A stretch of 64,000 nucleotides of DNA from CAZXYS01 sp964645005 (GTDB lineage: Bacteria > Bacteroidota > Ignavibacteria > Kapaibacteriales > UBA2268), in assembly GCA_964645005.1 (NCBI GenBank), contig CAZXYS010000007.1:51853-115852 (forward strand), given 5' to 3'. Made by a program: the position numbers and the translations under genes. The number at the start of each line of letters is the position of its first letter. Positions within the stretch are counted from its first letter, which is position 1. Positions 16,002 to 26,632 of the stretch are shown here, one piece after another. Below the pieces are notes generated by a model. That model made no database searches and was not told the origin of the DNA. It saw nothing but the letters and a program-made list of their open reading frames with translations.

Positions 16002-16043
16002 AAAAAATCCCCCTGCTGCCTCGGTGCAAAAGGGGGATTTTTT
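16002..16043. terminator. Bidirectional intrinsic terminator
   Basis: AAAAAATCCCCCT (16002-16014) and AGGGGGATTTTTT (16031-16043) form a perfect 13-bp stem flanked by A and T tracts on both strands. It ends the IgGFc-type gene on the minus strand. Confidence 0.85.
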
Positions 16044-16061
16044 ATTATCGAGTGGTTATTA

Positions 16062-19000
16062 TTATTTGGAAATAACCATTGGTTTTGTTTCGGTGTAAGG
16101 TCCGGATTTGATCTTATAGTAATAAACTCCTGAAGGCAGATCAAGCCTTGAAATGTTTATACTAAGTTCATATTCACCCGGTTTCAGTTTCTGGTTGACG
16201 AAGGTGCCAACCTTTTCACCGTAGCTGTTATAAAGCGCTATAGTGGTGAATGATTCCAGACCGATTGAGTAATTGATGGTAGCCGTTGAGTTACCATCAA
16301 TAGGATTAGGTGCTACATCAGACATCGAATACTGAATTCCAAATGATTCGATTAATCTCAGAGTATTCACACAAACTGGCTGGATCGTAATCTGACCTGG
16401 TTCCGGATACTCGAGAACATAAGGAGGATCAGCTTCAAATGTGACGATCGGCAGAGGTACTGTTGCAGTATCACTTAGATAAGGCAGCAGTTTGAACTTG
16501 AACAGAACACCTTCACCCATTACTGCTAATGGTCTGTTAGGATCGCTCTGGGACATTGTCACTCTGAGAATTTCATCGTTTATTATTGCAGCCTGGTCGA
16601 GTGACCATCCCTCGGTCATAGTTTCATCAGTGATAATACTATCTCCGAGGTCTTTATCATCGATAGCCGGAAATACGTCAATTGTCGATGTTTGATTATC
16701 CCTCGTAAATTTAATATCCGTGGTAAATCCTAAGATATTAGCCTGGTGGAGAGGTTTCTTTTCATCATTACGATTCTTCATCATGACTTCTATTTCCTGC
16801 ACATACTCATCCTGATGGATTGGGGATGTGTTATAATCGTCATCAATCCATGGTACTATCTTATGAACCATAGCTTCGCCCGTCAGATTCGAGGTCTGCG
16901 GTTCAACGTCATTATAATCATCGATAGAAGTCTTGTAATCGATCTGGGCATTAAACACAGCCGTATCTCCGGTGTCAAATGTCCGGAATGTCACCTCGGA
17001 AATAAGTTTGTCCTGAGATTGCAGATCGAACGGCACCTGAGCAGGCGTTTGTCCGGTAGATTCAACATAGTACCTGTCAAGAGTGAAGTACTGCGGATCA
17101 TTGCCGGTAATTGTCGGTTCCTCAAGAACCTGGATAGTCTCGCTGCTTTGATTCTGCAGATAAACCGTATCCGTTGAATCCAGAGTGACATAATGCAAGC
17201 CAAAATCTCTGTCATTCGAGGTGAGACCAAATTCGGCTACTATACCAATAAGTGAATCTGAATCTTCCGCAGGATTCCATGAGTTACTTACCGTCTGCAC
17301 CAGTGCTGCATGCCGTCCGTTATGCATAGCAGTAAATGTATAAGGCACAGCAAGCGAATCTCCCGGATCAACATACACAGGCATCTGATCCATGAATGAT
17401 TGCTTAACTTCAAATGCATTTGCATCTGGACCTGTTATCACAAGATCATCAATAACAAGCTGCTGAGTCTTACCTGCATCAGATTTAATAATATTGGTAA
17501 GCCAGCCGTCACCGTCTCTTGTGTCACCTACTGTTAATAATTCAGTCCATTCATAGCCTTTGATTTCGACGTGAGGCTGAATTCCGGTTCCGGTGATTTG
17601 AGCCGTATCGTATTTGACGAGTTCAGAGAATTTTGCTTCTATGATCACTTTAGCGTTATATGCTTTTTCTTCTTTTGGTTCAAAGAAAAGCGGAAGTGTT
17701 TCAAATTGTCCCTTTGTCAAATCAATTATCATATTATTTTCATCCAATCTGAAAACACCATCCGTATCATCTTCAATGTAAATATTCCGGACATGTAATT
17801 TGGCTGCATCATTCGTGGCTATGCATCCGTAATTTACATTCCATTCATAGTATGAACTGTCATTCTTACCATCATGTGGTTTTACGATTCTTCTCTTACC
17901 AAAATCATAGCCGTCAATAATAGGCTCGGCATCAATACCTATACCTTTCCATTCAGACCATGATTTTTCGTTTGAACCGGCATTACTGATGAAGTGAGCC
18001 GTGTCTATATCCGTCACTCCAGCCTCATTAGGTCTGTAATAGACAGTAAATTCATGATTTTCATCCGGTTTTAATGTCAGCGGGAAGTGCTCTCTCAGAT
18101 TTTCAACTTTAGTAAAGTGAGTTTTATCATCCCAATCGATATCTTCAACTATGAGATCTTTATTCCCGACATTCTTGATCCAAACACTCTTAGGAACTTC
18201 CTTAAAGATAGGTATATCGACCCATTCCTGGTCGGTGACATGAATAATCGGCTCACCACTGCCCATTTTCAATTCAAGCACCGCTTTCTTGAAGCAGCTA
18301 AGCGTTGCCAGCAAAGTATCCGTAATTGTCTGTTCTATTTGCTTCAGTGCCGTAGCACAGGCTTCAATTTCTACCTCGCCTTTCGGTGGAATTGTGACAG
18401 GCAAATCAGGTGAGTTGATCTCGAACTCAGGATATTGATGTTTAAGAGTAAGCTCGTAGATCGTCACCGGCACATCAGCAGGATTTTTCAGCTTCACCGG
18501 CACGCATTTCTTCTCGTTAAGAGTTAAAGTACCAAAATGTATTGAATCAGGATCCGCTACTACGTCCTCGGGAATATAAGTATAAGTCTTTTGTTTGATC
18601 ATGCCGGAGCGGGTCATAAATCTCATAACTGCTTTTGCCGACTTGCTAAGATCCTTAACAGTCAGCATAAATGTTGCTTCTTTTGCGGTAGCAGGATCAA
18701 AATTCTCTATATCTGCCTCATAGTTATAAGATTCATCTTCAATAAATCTTATGCTGAACAGAATCGCACAGGATGAATCTTCAGGCTCAACCCATGCACG
18801 CCCAGTTACATTCCCGCAAGTATCATCATCTTCTATGAGAAGAGTATCCTCACATACTGAGGCATAATTAATACCTGTTGGATAGCCGTACGCGAATCCG
18901 TCCTTGGTAGCATCCCAGTTACCATAAGCATAGCAGGCGAATTTCACGCCGCTATCTGCTTCAACATGGTGATCGCCGGGACCGACTTCCTCTGTAATAT

Positions 19001-20387
19001 AAAAATAATCAGTGCCTTCAATGGCGTTCATAGCCGTACCAAATTTCCCGGTCAATGGCTGCCCATCGAAAGTTATGTGGTTTTGATCACCCCGCTTAAA
19101 AGTCATATAAATAAAATTATCTATACCATACGGCGATCGAAACTGGGCATAAGATGTCCAATGCTCCTTCGGAGCCAATACAAGCATCATACCCTGCCCG
19201 CTGCGAGTTGGGTTCTGAATTTCATCCGCCTTATCTTTGTTTGAATCATCAGGACCTCCGGGGATTGACATATTCCACCAGGATTTACCGTACTGAGCCA
19301 TAAGTATAGGCTTAGTGGATTTGTAATATAATGCTTCTTCCTGACTTTCAAGATTGAACCAATCTCCTCTGTTCAATTCAGGACCAATCCTCTTGAATCC
19401 TGAACCATTCTGCCTCATAACAAAGACCTCTGTTTCGTCATAGGCTGCAATAATTCTGATTAGATCACCATAATCATCATGTCCTGATAATCCTCTTTCG
19501 CGGTCATGATATCTGATAGGCGCAGATATATACTCTTTCCCGAGCAGTTCAATGGGCCATAACATCTCTATTAACATATTTTTTGAAAACACTGCCCAAC
19601 GAAACTGATAATTAGTAGGCATCCCCCGTTGGTATCTCGGGAAAGCTCCTTTAGTGTGTCCGGAAATAACTGAAATTGGTTTATCAGCTTCAATGTAAGT
19701 ACCTGTTAAATCCGTTGACCAGGTTTGTTTCTGGTATTTCATACCTTCAATTCTACCTTCAACAAGGTATGTTTCTCCCTTATCAAGAACTACAGTATTT
19801 GAATGACCTGCATCAACCTTCACGGTATTGGCAGTGGGCTTATAAGTTACTTTAGTTTTATTCTGAGTAGCTGTTATAACAAACTGTGCAGGTTTATAAT
19901 GCTCAAGAGCGTCAAGATACAGATTTGCCGTAACATATTTCTTGCCGAGCCATTCAACGGGAATAGCGCGGTAGCATTCCCCCGACCACTTATAAGCCAT
20001 GTAAACTGCTACAGTTATTGGGTCATCTGCTTCTATGTGAATTCCTTTTTCAGTGATCACCTCCGATTCCCTGTTCATAATGACATCAGGAATTTTTACA
20101 ATTGTTGTCTGATGTTCTTTGATGTTATGATTGGTTGTTCCGAGTCCTTTGATTGTTACAGTCGCCTGCGTGTTGACCTTCGATGACAACCAGAGCATGA
20201 TTGGAAATTCACCGAACCTTATCGGTTCACCGGCAGATTTTCGGCAGTGAGGTATGCCAACCCAGTATTCCAGCCCGTGAGTTATTTCCTCGTTATCATT
20301 ATTTTCCTGCGCTTCCGCGGGATAAGGCAGCAAAAATATTAATGATAAAATAAAAAAGCCGCTAAAAAGTTTGGATAAATGTTTCAT
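16062..20387 (-). CDS. Giant secreted IgGFc-binding-domain protein with ASH-type repeats and type IX sorting domain
   Basis: I chose ATG 20387 (MKHLSKLFSGFFIL) because it follows GGAG and opens a clean signal peptide ending PAEAQ. This gives 1441 residues. Residues ~30-500 form an IgGFc-binding N-terminal-type region (HGLEYWVGIP, repeated IEADDPITVAVYMAYKW-like and IEADKPISVISGHTKG motifs, LGKEYISAP). About six to eight ASH/choice-of-anchor beta modules follow (DSIHFGTLTLNEKKCVPVKL; GLTSNDRDFGLHYVTLDS). The tail is a Por sorting domain (DVAPNPIDGNSTATINYSIG ... GVYYYKIKSGPYTETKPMVI). It should be exported by type IX secretion. A role in adhesion is plausible, but bacterial IgGFc-type proteins have no settled function. 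Confidence 0.85.
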   Translation of the reverse strand: MKHLSKLFSGFFILSLIFLLPYPAEAQENNDNEEITHGLEYWVGIPHCRKSAGEPIRFGEFPIMLWLSSKVNTQATVTIKGLGTTNHNIKEHQTTIVKIPDVIMNRESEVITEKGIHIEADDPITVAVYMAYKWSGECYRAIPVEWLGKKYVTANLYLDALEHYKPAQFVITATQNKTKVTYKPTANTVKVDAGHSNTVVLDKGETYLVEGRIEGMKYQKQTWSTDLTGTYIEADKPISVISGHTKGAFPRYQRGMPTNYQFRWAVFSKNMLIEMLWPIELLGKEYISAPIRYHDRERGLSGHDDYGDLIRIIAAYDETEVFVMRQNGSGFKRIGPELNRGDWFNLESQEEALYYKSTKPILMAQYGKSWWNMSIPGGPDDSNKDKADEIQNPTRSGQGMMLVLAPKEHWTSYAQFRSPYGIDNFIYMTFKRGDQNHITFDGQPLTGKFGTAMNAIEGTDYFYITEEVGPGDHHVEADSGVKFACYAYGNWDATKDGFAYGYPTGINYASVCEDTLLIEDDDTCGNVTGRAWVEPEDSSCAILFSIRFIEDESYNYEADIENFDPATAKEATFMLTVKDLSKSAKAVMRFMTRSGMIKQKTYTYIPEDVVADPDSIHFGTLTLNEKKCVPVKLKNPADVPVTIYELTLKHQYPEFEINSPDLPVTIPPKGEVEIEACATALKQIEQTITDTLLATLSCFKKAVLELKMGSGEPIIHVTDQEWVDIPIFKEVPKSVWIKNVGNKDLIVEDIDWDDKTHFTKVENLREHFPLTLKPDENHEFTVYYRPNEAGVTDIDTAHFISNAGSNEKSWSEWKGIGIDAEPIIDGYDFGKRRIVKPHDGKNDSSYYEWNVNYGCIATNDAAKLHVRNIYIEDDTDGVFRLDENNMIIDLTKGQFETLPLFFEPKEEKAYNAKVIIEAKFSELVKYDTAQITGTGIQPHVEIKGYEWTELLTVGDTRDGDGWLTNIIKSDAGKTQQLVIDDLVITGPDANAFEVKQSFMDQMPVYVDPGDSLAVPYTFTAMHNGRHAALVQTVSNSWNPAEDSDSLIGIVAEFGLTSNDRDFGLHYVTLDSTDTVYLQNQSSETIQVLEEPTITGNDPQYFTLDRYYVESTGQTPAQVPFDLQSQDKLISEVTFRTFDTGDTAVFNAQIDYKTSIDDYNDVEPQTSNLTGEAMVHKIVPWIDDDYNTSPIHQDEYVQEIEVMMKNRNDEKKPLHQANILGFTTDIKFTRDNQTSTIDVFPAIDDKDLGDSIITDETMTEGWSLDQAAIINDEILRVTMSQSDPNRPLAVMGEGVLFKFKLLPYLSDTATVPLPIVTFEADPPYVLEYPEPGQITIQPVCVNTLRLIESFGIQYSMSDVAPNPIDGNSTATINYSIGLESFTTIALYNSYGEKVGTFVNQKLKPGEYELSINISRLDLPSGVYYYKIKSGPYTETKPMVISK

Positions 20388-20710
20388 ATAAGTCTCCGAG
20401 TTTATTTTTTTAATAATTTTATCATCCAATTTATTTTTAAAAAATATATTCATGAAGTTAAATCAATATAACAAAAAAATCGATAATTACAAATGTAATT
20501 AAGCATTTTCCTTGATTTTTTTAAGGTATACGAATTAATTTTTAAGAAATAGTATGACCCTAACCTAAATTTTATAACAGTTGATTTTGTGTTTTGTTAC
20601 TATAGTTTTTTGAATTTTTTACTTGTTAATTTGGATATTTTAAGCAAATTCTTAAATTGCAATTAATTATAATATGATTTTTTTCTAAAAATTTCTCATT
20701 TAAAAACCGG
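20388..20710. promoter_or_regulatory. Divergent promoter region, 323 bp
   Basis: This spacer lies between divergent secreted-protein genes and is about 80% A+T. On the minus strand TACATTTG (20497-20490) fits the TAnnTTTG -7 consensus for the giant protein gene, but no TTTG is seen at the -33 position. No gene is visible. Confidence 0.45.
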
Positions 20711-23110
20711 ATGAAAAAAATTTTATATATATTTCTAACAATAACACTATTTTTGAGTTTAACATCAAGTATAAGATCTGAGTTAAAGTATTCGTCAGTC
20801 AAAATATTTTTTGATAAGAATTTAACTATTGAAAAAGCCCTTAAAAATCCGTTAATTCTCAACGATGCCTTACAAATTCATCATGATCACTTGCAAACAA
20901 TCCTCAATAGCCATGAAATAGATAAATTAATATCCATAGACATTAACATGGAAATATTAGTTGATGACCTTGAAGAATATTATTCCCGAAAGATCAGAAA
21001 ACACTCCGAATCATTGAAAAAATTAAATATTACATTGTCCGGGTCAAATTTCCGACTGGGTTCGATGGGCGGTTATTATACAATCGAACAGCTTTACGAA
21101 CAATTAGACCAAATGAAGATAAAATATCCGAATTACTTTCGGGAAACGGAAATAATCGGCTATTCCTACGAAAAAAGACCAATTTACGCATACTATTTTA
21201 CCAAAGAGAATAGTGATGAAAAGAAGGAAGTGCTCTACACTGCCGCTCATCATGCGCGGGAACCGGGCGGGATAACCACTCTGGTTTATTTCCTGTGGGA
21301 CTTGCTCGAAAGCGCTGACGCCGGTGATCCGGCAGCGAATTATATCCTTGAAAATCGTTTAATCTGCGCCGTTCCACTAATAAATCCTGACGGCTATTAT
21401 TACAATCAATCAAGATTGCCCGATGGCGGAGGTCTTTGGCGCAAAAACCGTCGCAAAACAGGCAATACCGTTCAAGGTGTCGATCTGAACAGAAACTACG
21501 GACCTAAAAGATTCTGGGACTATTCTAATGATGGTTCATCAACAGACCCTGAATCTCAAACTTATAGAGGTAAAGCTCCTTTTTCCGAGCCGGAAACCCG
21601 CGCCGTAAGAGACTTCTGCAAGCGGCATGATTTCAAGGTCGCTTTGAATTATCACACTTACAGCAATATTATTATCCATCCTTATGGATTCAACGGCAAC
21701 CATACGAAGGATTCCACTCTTTTCAGATACATGTGCCAGGATATGTCTGTGAAAAACAGGTATCATTTCGGACTGACGCATAAATCTCTGGGATACAAGA
21801 CGAGGGGCAATTCCGACGATTGGATGTATTATCCCCAGGATAGAAAATCCCGAATTATGTCTATGACTGTGGAGGTAGGCAGCAGGCTGGACGGCTTTTG
21901 GTGCGCGCCGCACAGAATCCTTGAGCACGCACGAGAGAATTTGTATCTCAATTATCAGGCGGCGTGGAATGCTGGCGCAAATATCCGTCCTACAGATGTT
22001 CTTGTTGATAATTCTCTGCCAAATTATTATGTTACAGTGATTTATAGAAATACGGGCGTCGATGACCTTGAAACTGATGCTTATTTATCAGTTAAATCGC
22101 TTGATAGCAGGGTCGTAATTGAATCGAAGCATAGATTGATCGGAGATATGGCATCCGCAACGCAGGCGGAGGAAAAGTTCGGAATAATTGATTATCAGGG
22201 AATTAGCAATGGTACGGAAGTTCCCGTAGAAGTGAAAATTGTGCAGAACGGCGTGCCCAGACGGGACACTTTCCGGATTACATTACTTAAAAATGAGTTC
22301 ATTCCCGTATTCGAGAATGAGGAAGAGCCTGGAAACTGGGATTATCCGCAATGGGGGCTGGAGTATTCGCCGGTGCGCAATTCCTATGTAATATCCGACA
22401 GTCCGAATAAGAAATATGCCGGGTATGAAAAAAATTATCTGACAATTAACGAGCCTATAAGCCTCGACAACTGCGCTAATGCGGAATTGGAGTTCCACAC
22501 TAAGTGGAGCATGGAGCGGATTTGGGATGTCGGCTGCGTGCAGGCATCGAGCGATAACGGGGAAAGCTGGCAGAGCCTGTCAAGTACGAGGACTATTGAA
22601 GGCACAGGTTTAAATGGTGAAAAATTGCATAGATACGATCACCGCTTTACGGGGAATTTCCCGATCTGGATAAGACAGGTGTTTTCTTTGCGCAATTATG
22701 CAGGGAAGGATATTCTATTGAGATTCGGTTTGTTGAGTGATTCTAAGGATAATTATGACGGCTGGCTGCTGGATGAAGTCAGAATAAAGAAATATCCCGA
22801 CAATAGTCAGACATCTGCTGAATTTTCTCAGCAGAAAGAAGCATTGGGCGTTAAAATTTCACCCATCCCTGTCGAATCCGGGCAGCAACTCAATATCAAC
22901 ATTAAATTAAGAGAAATAAATAAATCATCGACAATTAATTTGAGAATTATAGATGTCACGGGAAGAAATTATTTTGTAAATATATATAAAATAAAAGATT
23001 TAGAAAATGGCAAATTGTGTATTGACACGGAAAAAATGCTGCCGGGAATATATTTCTTACGTTTGAAAATTAACAATACTTTTTTAAATAAAAAGTTAAT
23101 CATACATTAA
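20711..23110 (+). CDS. Secreted M14 family zinc carboxypeptidase with type IX sorting domain
   Basis: The 799-residue protein has a signal peptide (MKKILYIFLTITLFLSL) and a propeptide-like region. The M14 domain follows: zinc ligands H181 and E184 in HHAREPG, the substrate-binding GVDLNRNYG block, the third zinc His in ALNYHTYSNIIIHP, and the catalytic Glu in MTVEVGS. Further on are a beta module resembling immune-inhibitor/MAM-like domains (WSMERIWDVGCVQASSDNGE) and a Por sorting tail (GIYFLRLKINNTFLNKKLII). It should remove C-terminal residues from extracellular peptides. It is divergent from the giant IgGFc-type gene. Confidence 0.92.
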   Translation: MKKILYIFLTITLFLSLTSSIRSELKYSSVKIFFDKNLTIEKALKNPLILNDALQIHHDHLQTILNSHEIDKLISIDINMEILVDDLEEYYSRKIRKHSESLKKLNITLSGSNFRLGSMGGYYTIEQLYEQLDQMKIKYPNYFRETEIIGYSYEKRPIYAYYFTKENSDEKKEVLYTAAHHAREPGGITTLVYFLWDLLESADAGDPAANYILENRLICAVPLINPDGYYYNQSRLPDGGGLWRKNRRKTGNTVQGVDLNRNYGPKRFWDYSNDGSSTDPESQTYRGKAPFSEPETRAVRDFCKRHDFKVALNYHTYSNIIIHPYGFNGNHTKDSTLFRYMCQDMSVKNRYHFGLTHKSLGYKTRGNSDDWMYYPQDRKSRIMSMTVEVGSRLDGFWCAPHRILEHARENLYLNYQAAWNAGANIRPTDVLVDNSLPNYYVTVIYRNTGVDDLETDAYLSVKSLDSRVVIESKHRLIGDMASATQAEEKFGIIDYQGISNGTEVPVEVKIVQNGVPRRDTFRITLLKNEFIPVFENEEEPGNWDYPQWGLEYSPVRNSYVISDSPNKKYAGYEKNYLTINEPISLDNCANAELEFHTKWSMERIWDVGCVQASSDNGESWQSLSSTRTIEGTGLNGEKLHRYDHRFTGNFPIWIRQVFSLRNYAGKDILLRFGLLSDSKDNYDGWLLDEVRIKKYPDNSQTSAEFSQQKEALGVKISPIPVESGQQLNINIKLREINKSSTINLRIIDVTGRNYFVNIYKIKDLENGKLCIDTEKMLPGIYFLRLKINNTFLNKKLIIH

Positions 23111-23165
23111 TTCGTTTATATTATTAGTTCTTAAATAATTGTGTTTTACAAAAAACTGATTCAGG

Positions 23166-23792
23166 ATGAACCAGGAATTAAAAGAAACGGATTTTTATAA
23201 GACTATAGACGGCAAATACAGCTCTAAAATTAAAGTTAAAGGCTCGAAATTCATAGCTTCGGCGGCTCATGTTTCAACTAAGGAAGATGCTCAGTTCTTT
23301 ATCGACAAGGTCAGTTCTGAGTATTACGACGCTACGCATAATTGCTTCGCTTACAGGATAGGATACGACGGTATGGAATATCGGGCAGGCGACGACGGCG
23401 AGCCATCGGGTTCCGCCGGGAAGCCGATTTTATTTGCGATCAAAAAATTTGAATTGAGCGACGTAATAGTGGTTGTTACAAGATATTTCGGCGGTACGAA
23501 GCTCGGTGTAGGCGGTCTGGCACGCACCTACAGCGAGGCAGCGGAGACTGTCCTCGATAAGTGCGGAATCAAAAAAGTGTACAGGACTCTGCCGGTCAAT
23601 GTTTACTGTACGTATGAAGACATCTCGCCTGTGAAAAAGTTGGTGGATGATTACTCGGTGAAATTCACGGATCACTACGCCGATGCTATAGAAATAGTCG
23701 CCGAGATACCACTGTCTAAAATCGAGGAATTTACCTCGAAGATAACATCCGCAACAAGCGGCAGAGCGGGAACAGTAATTAAGAAGAATTAA
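23166..23792 (+). CDS. YigZ/IMPACT family protein
   Basis: The 208-residue protein has the UPF0029/IMPACT N-terminal domain with SKFIASAAHVSTKEDAQFFI, THNCFAYRIG, DGEPSGSAGKPI and RYFGGTKLGVGGLARTYSEA. A C-terminal ferredoxin-like DUF1949 domain follows. The family is widespread and linked to translation control in eukaryotes; the bacterial role is unclear. It lies 14 bp ahead of panC on the same strand, so the two probably form an operon. Confidence 0.94.
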   Translation: MNQELKETDFYKTIDGKYSSKIKVKGSKFIASAAHVSTKEDAQFFIDKVSSEYYDATHNCFAYRIGYDGMEYRAGDDGEPSGSAGKPILFAIKKFELSDVIVVVTRYFGGTKLGVGGLARTYSEAAETVLDKCGIKKVYRTLPVNVYCTYEDISPVKKLVDDYSVKFTDHYADAIEIVAEIPLSKIEEFTSKITSATSGRAGTVIKKN

Positions 23793-23806
23793 ATCATGGG
23801 TTTACT

Positions 23807-24670
23807 ATGAAAGTAATTGAAACTGTCGAAGAAATGCAATCCATATCGGATTACCTGCGGTCGAACGGCAAGAAGATAAGTTTCGTGCCGACGATGGGAT
23901 TCCTGCACGAAGGGCATATTAGCCTTATAAGAAAGGCTTCGGAACTATCCACCGCAGTGATTGTCTCAATTTTTGTCAATCCGATGCAGTTTGCACCCAA
24001 TGAGGATTTCGAAGACTACCCCCGCGATTTCGAGCGCGATAAAAAGCTCGCCGAAGAAAATGGCGCTGATTATATATTTGCCCCTTCGGTCTCAGAGATG
24101 TATCCCAATGATTACCACAGCGAAGTCAAAGTTAACGGAATTACTGAAAAATTCGAAGGCGCAAGCCGCCCGACACATTTCAACGGGGTTACAACCGTGG
24201 TATCAAAGCTGTTCAATGCAACCAATCCGCATCTTGCAGTTTTCGGTCAGAAAGATTACCAGCAGGCGCTTGTGATAATGAAGATGGTGAAAGATCTGAA
24301 TTTTGACATAGATATAGTTTTAGCGCCGATAGCCCGCGAAGAGGACGGATTAGCGCGAAGTTCCCGCAATATTTTTCTCTCTCAAGACTTACGTAATAAA
24401 GCACCGGTAATTTATCAGTCTCTGGAGGAAGCAAGAAAAGCAGTCGAAAACGGGGAGCGGAACAGAAAGATGATCAATGCTGTTTTACACAAGACTCTGC
24501 GCTCAGTTCCGGAGATACGAATAGATTATGCCTGTGCCGTAGATGCTAACAAACTCAGTGAACCCGATAACTTCAATCCACGCCAGCGGATAGTTTTTCT
24601 TATCGCAGCGTACCTCGGTAAAACACGCCTTATAGATAATGCATTGTTGACAGTACCGGCAAATGAATAG
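23807..24670 (+). CDS. panC: Pantoate--beta-alanine ligase
   Basis: The 287-residue enzyme makes pantothenate from pantoate, beta-alanine and ATP. Signature blocks are VPTMGFLHEGHISLIRKA (the HIGH-like nucleotidyltransferase motif), IFVNPMQFAPNEDF, FGQKDYQQALVI and DGLARSSRNIFLS (the KMSKS-equivalent region). It follows yigZ by 14 bp. No panB or panD is in the window. Confidence 0.97.
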   Translation: MKVIETVEEMQSISDYLRSNGKKISFVPTMGFLHEGHISLIRKASELSTAVIVSIFVNPMQFAPNEDFEDYPRDFERDKKLAEENGADYIFAPSVSEMYPNDYHSEVKVNGITEKFEGASRPTHFNGVTTVVSKLFNATNPHLAVFGQKDYQQALVIMKMVKDLNFDIDIVLAPIAREEDGLARSSRNIFLSQDLRNKAPVIYQSLEEARKAVENGERNRKMINAVLHKTLRSVPEIRIDYACAVDANKLSEPDNFNPRQRIVFLIAAYLGKTRLIDNALLTVPANE

Positions 24671-24992
24671 GTAAAAAACAATTACTAATTTTTAATTTGT
24701 TTTTTTATAAATTAATATTAATTTATAACTATGTTTATTGGTTATTTAACTCCTTGAATCTCTTGCCTTTGTTTTAATTTTATCTTAAAAAAGCTAAGAT
24801 GCTTACCAGCAAACTGGTTGTTCTTTAAAGAACAGGAATATGGATTTAACTCTTTGATTATAATTATCTTACAATTTGCTTTTGAAATATATTCTTGCAA
24901 GGCTATTACTTATTAATAAATATTATTTTATTATTTATATATTAGCTATAACTATATTAATCAACCAATTAATTACAAACGGGAGTTGTGTT
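24671..24992. other. Very AT-rich spacer
   Basis: The spacer is over 75% A+T and shows no gene. It contains the short palindrome TTCTTTAAAGAA near 24820 and a good GGGAG Shine-Dalgarno before the ATG at 24993. Confidence 0.5.
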
Positions 24993-26618
24993 ATGAAAAC
25001 TATTTACACATTAATCGCTTTATTAGTCATATCAATGACAGCTTATTCCTTTGACGGTAAAAATCTAAAGGGAAACAGCCGGTTTTACTTGGTGACACTT
25101 ATCTTATCAAAAACATAATGGTATATTCCTTTGAAGAGGGCGAGACCAAATGGACATTCACTTACGATGAAAACGGCAACAGGCTTACATATCTAACCGA
25201 ATACATGGGGATGGACGGCTGGTACGAAGGCGAAAGACAAATATGCACCTATGATCAAAATGGCAACAAACTTACTCATACTTATGAATCAAAAGATTAC
25301 GATGAGTGGGTTTGCACAAAGAGATATACGCGCACATACGATCAGGACGGCAATGTGCTTACTTATCACGTTGAAGATTTTGTTGATGGGACATGGGTAA
25401 ATACAAGTATGGAAATAATCCAATCCCATCACAAGCGCAATTGATGTTATTACAGTGTCAGCGGGTAAATACAAGTATGGAAATAATCCAATACGGCGAA
25501 GTAAAATCCGATTATCCGGAAATAGTTAAAGGCGATATATTGCTTTCGATCGACGGAAAAGTAGTATCAGAAGTTGAAGACAGCCTGCGGCCCTATATCT
25601 CTGCGGGGAACCGTGATGTTTTCCGAAGAGCTGTATAAACTTATATGCTGCGCGGCGACAGCACCACACAGATTCAAATCGGATATAGGGACAGTCTTGA
25701 TAATGCAAAGACAATCACTTTGGAAAGAAAGTATACATATGATAATTGGTTTGCAGAGTTTACACGTATCCCTACTCTTGGCGATGTACCATGGAAGAAA
25801 TGGAACTGCGATGTTGGCTATGTCAACATGGGCATATTAAAACGCGATGAAGCTGATTTTATGTATGACAATCTTAAGAATACCAAAGCTATTATCTTTG
25901 ATCTGAGAAAATATCCCGAAGAATCTGTCATAGTTAACATAGCAAATTTAATTCTTCCATCCCGCAGAACAGTTGCAGCATTTATGATACCAGACGTTAC
26001 TTATCCGGGAACTCATTCCGGAGTTTTTCAAAATTCGGACAGCAGACCAATCCCGACAGGTACAATGGCAAAGTTATAATTCTATGCGGCAAAGGAACCC
26101 AGAGCCACGCTGAGTATTGCTGTATGATACTCAAGGCAATGCCTGATGCTGTCATTGTTGGCAGCCAGACTGCCGGCGCCGATGGCAATATAACACGCTT
26201 TAAGATAAGCCATGAAATTTACGCCGGATTCACATCATTAGGCACTTTCTATCCCGATAAATCGGAAACACAAAGAATTGGGATAGTTCCCGACAGCGTT
26301 GTCTATCAAACGCCTGAAAGCATCCGGCAGGAAAAAGATCTCGTTCTCGAAAAAGCTCTGGAAGTCGCTGGCTGCGATCCCAGCGCCGTACCGGAAGACA
26401 TGTTTGTTGATAATCAGATAAGTATTTATCCCAATCCCGCAGAGAATCATATTACAATTTCAGGCATTTTCGGTAAGACTAAGATCTATAATCCCCTCGG
26501 AGTTGAGGTCTGGTGTGGGTTTATTAATCTTGAAAGGGATATACCATTAACTAATCTCAGCCCGGGAATGTATTTGATCAAGAGTGAAAAAGGATCGGCA
26601 AGATTCGTGAAATATTAG
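24993..26618 (+). pseudogene. Disrupted secreted S41-type peptidase with YDENGN repeats and type IX sorting tail
   Basis: Pieces of one secreted protein are spread over several frames. They are a signal peptide (MKTIYTLIALLVISMTAYSF, 24993 onward), three to four YDENGNRLT-type repeats (about 25118-25440), a PDZ-like segment (KGDILLSIDGKVVSEVED), and an S41-type catalytic region (NTKAIIFDLRKYPEE; VIVGSQTAGADGNITRFKIS). A Por tail follows (ISIYPNPAENHITISGIFG). Frame changes occur near 25090, 25440, 25635 and 26060. A perfect 30-bp direct repeat (25395-25424 and 25463-25492) marks one of them. With this many breaks the gene is very likely dead, unless the assembly is locally poor. Confidence 0.75.
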
Positions 26619-26632
26619 TATTGTAAATATCG

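Noticed and set aside
25118..25440. YDENGN repeats as evidence of an RHS toxin
   Set aside because: There are only three or four repeats, no RHS core or toxin tip, and the surrounding pieces fit an S41-type secreted protein with a type IX tail.
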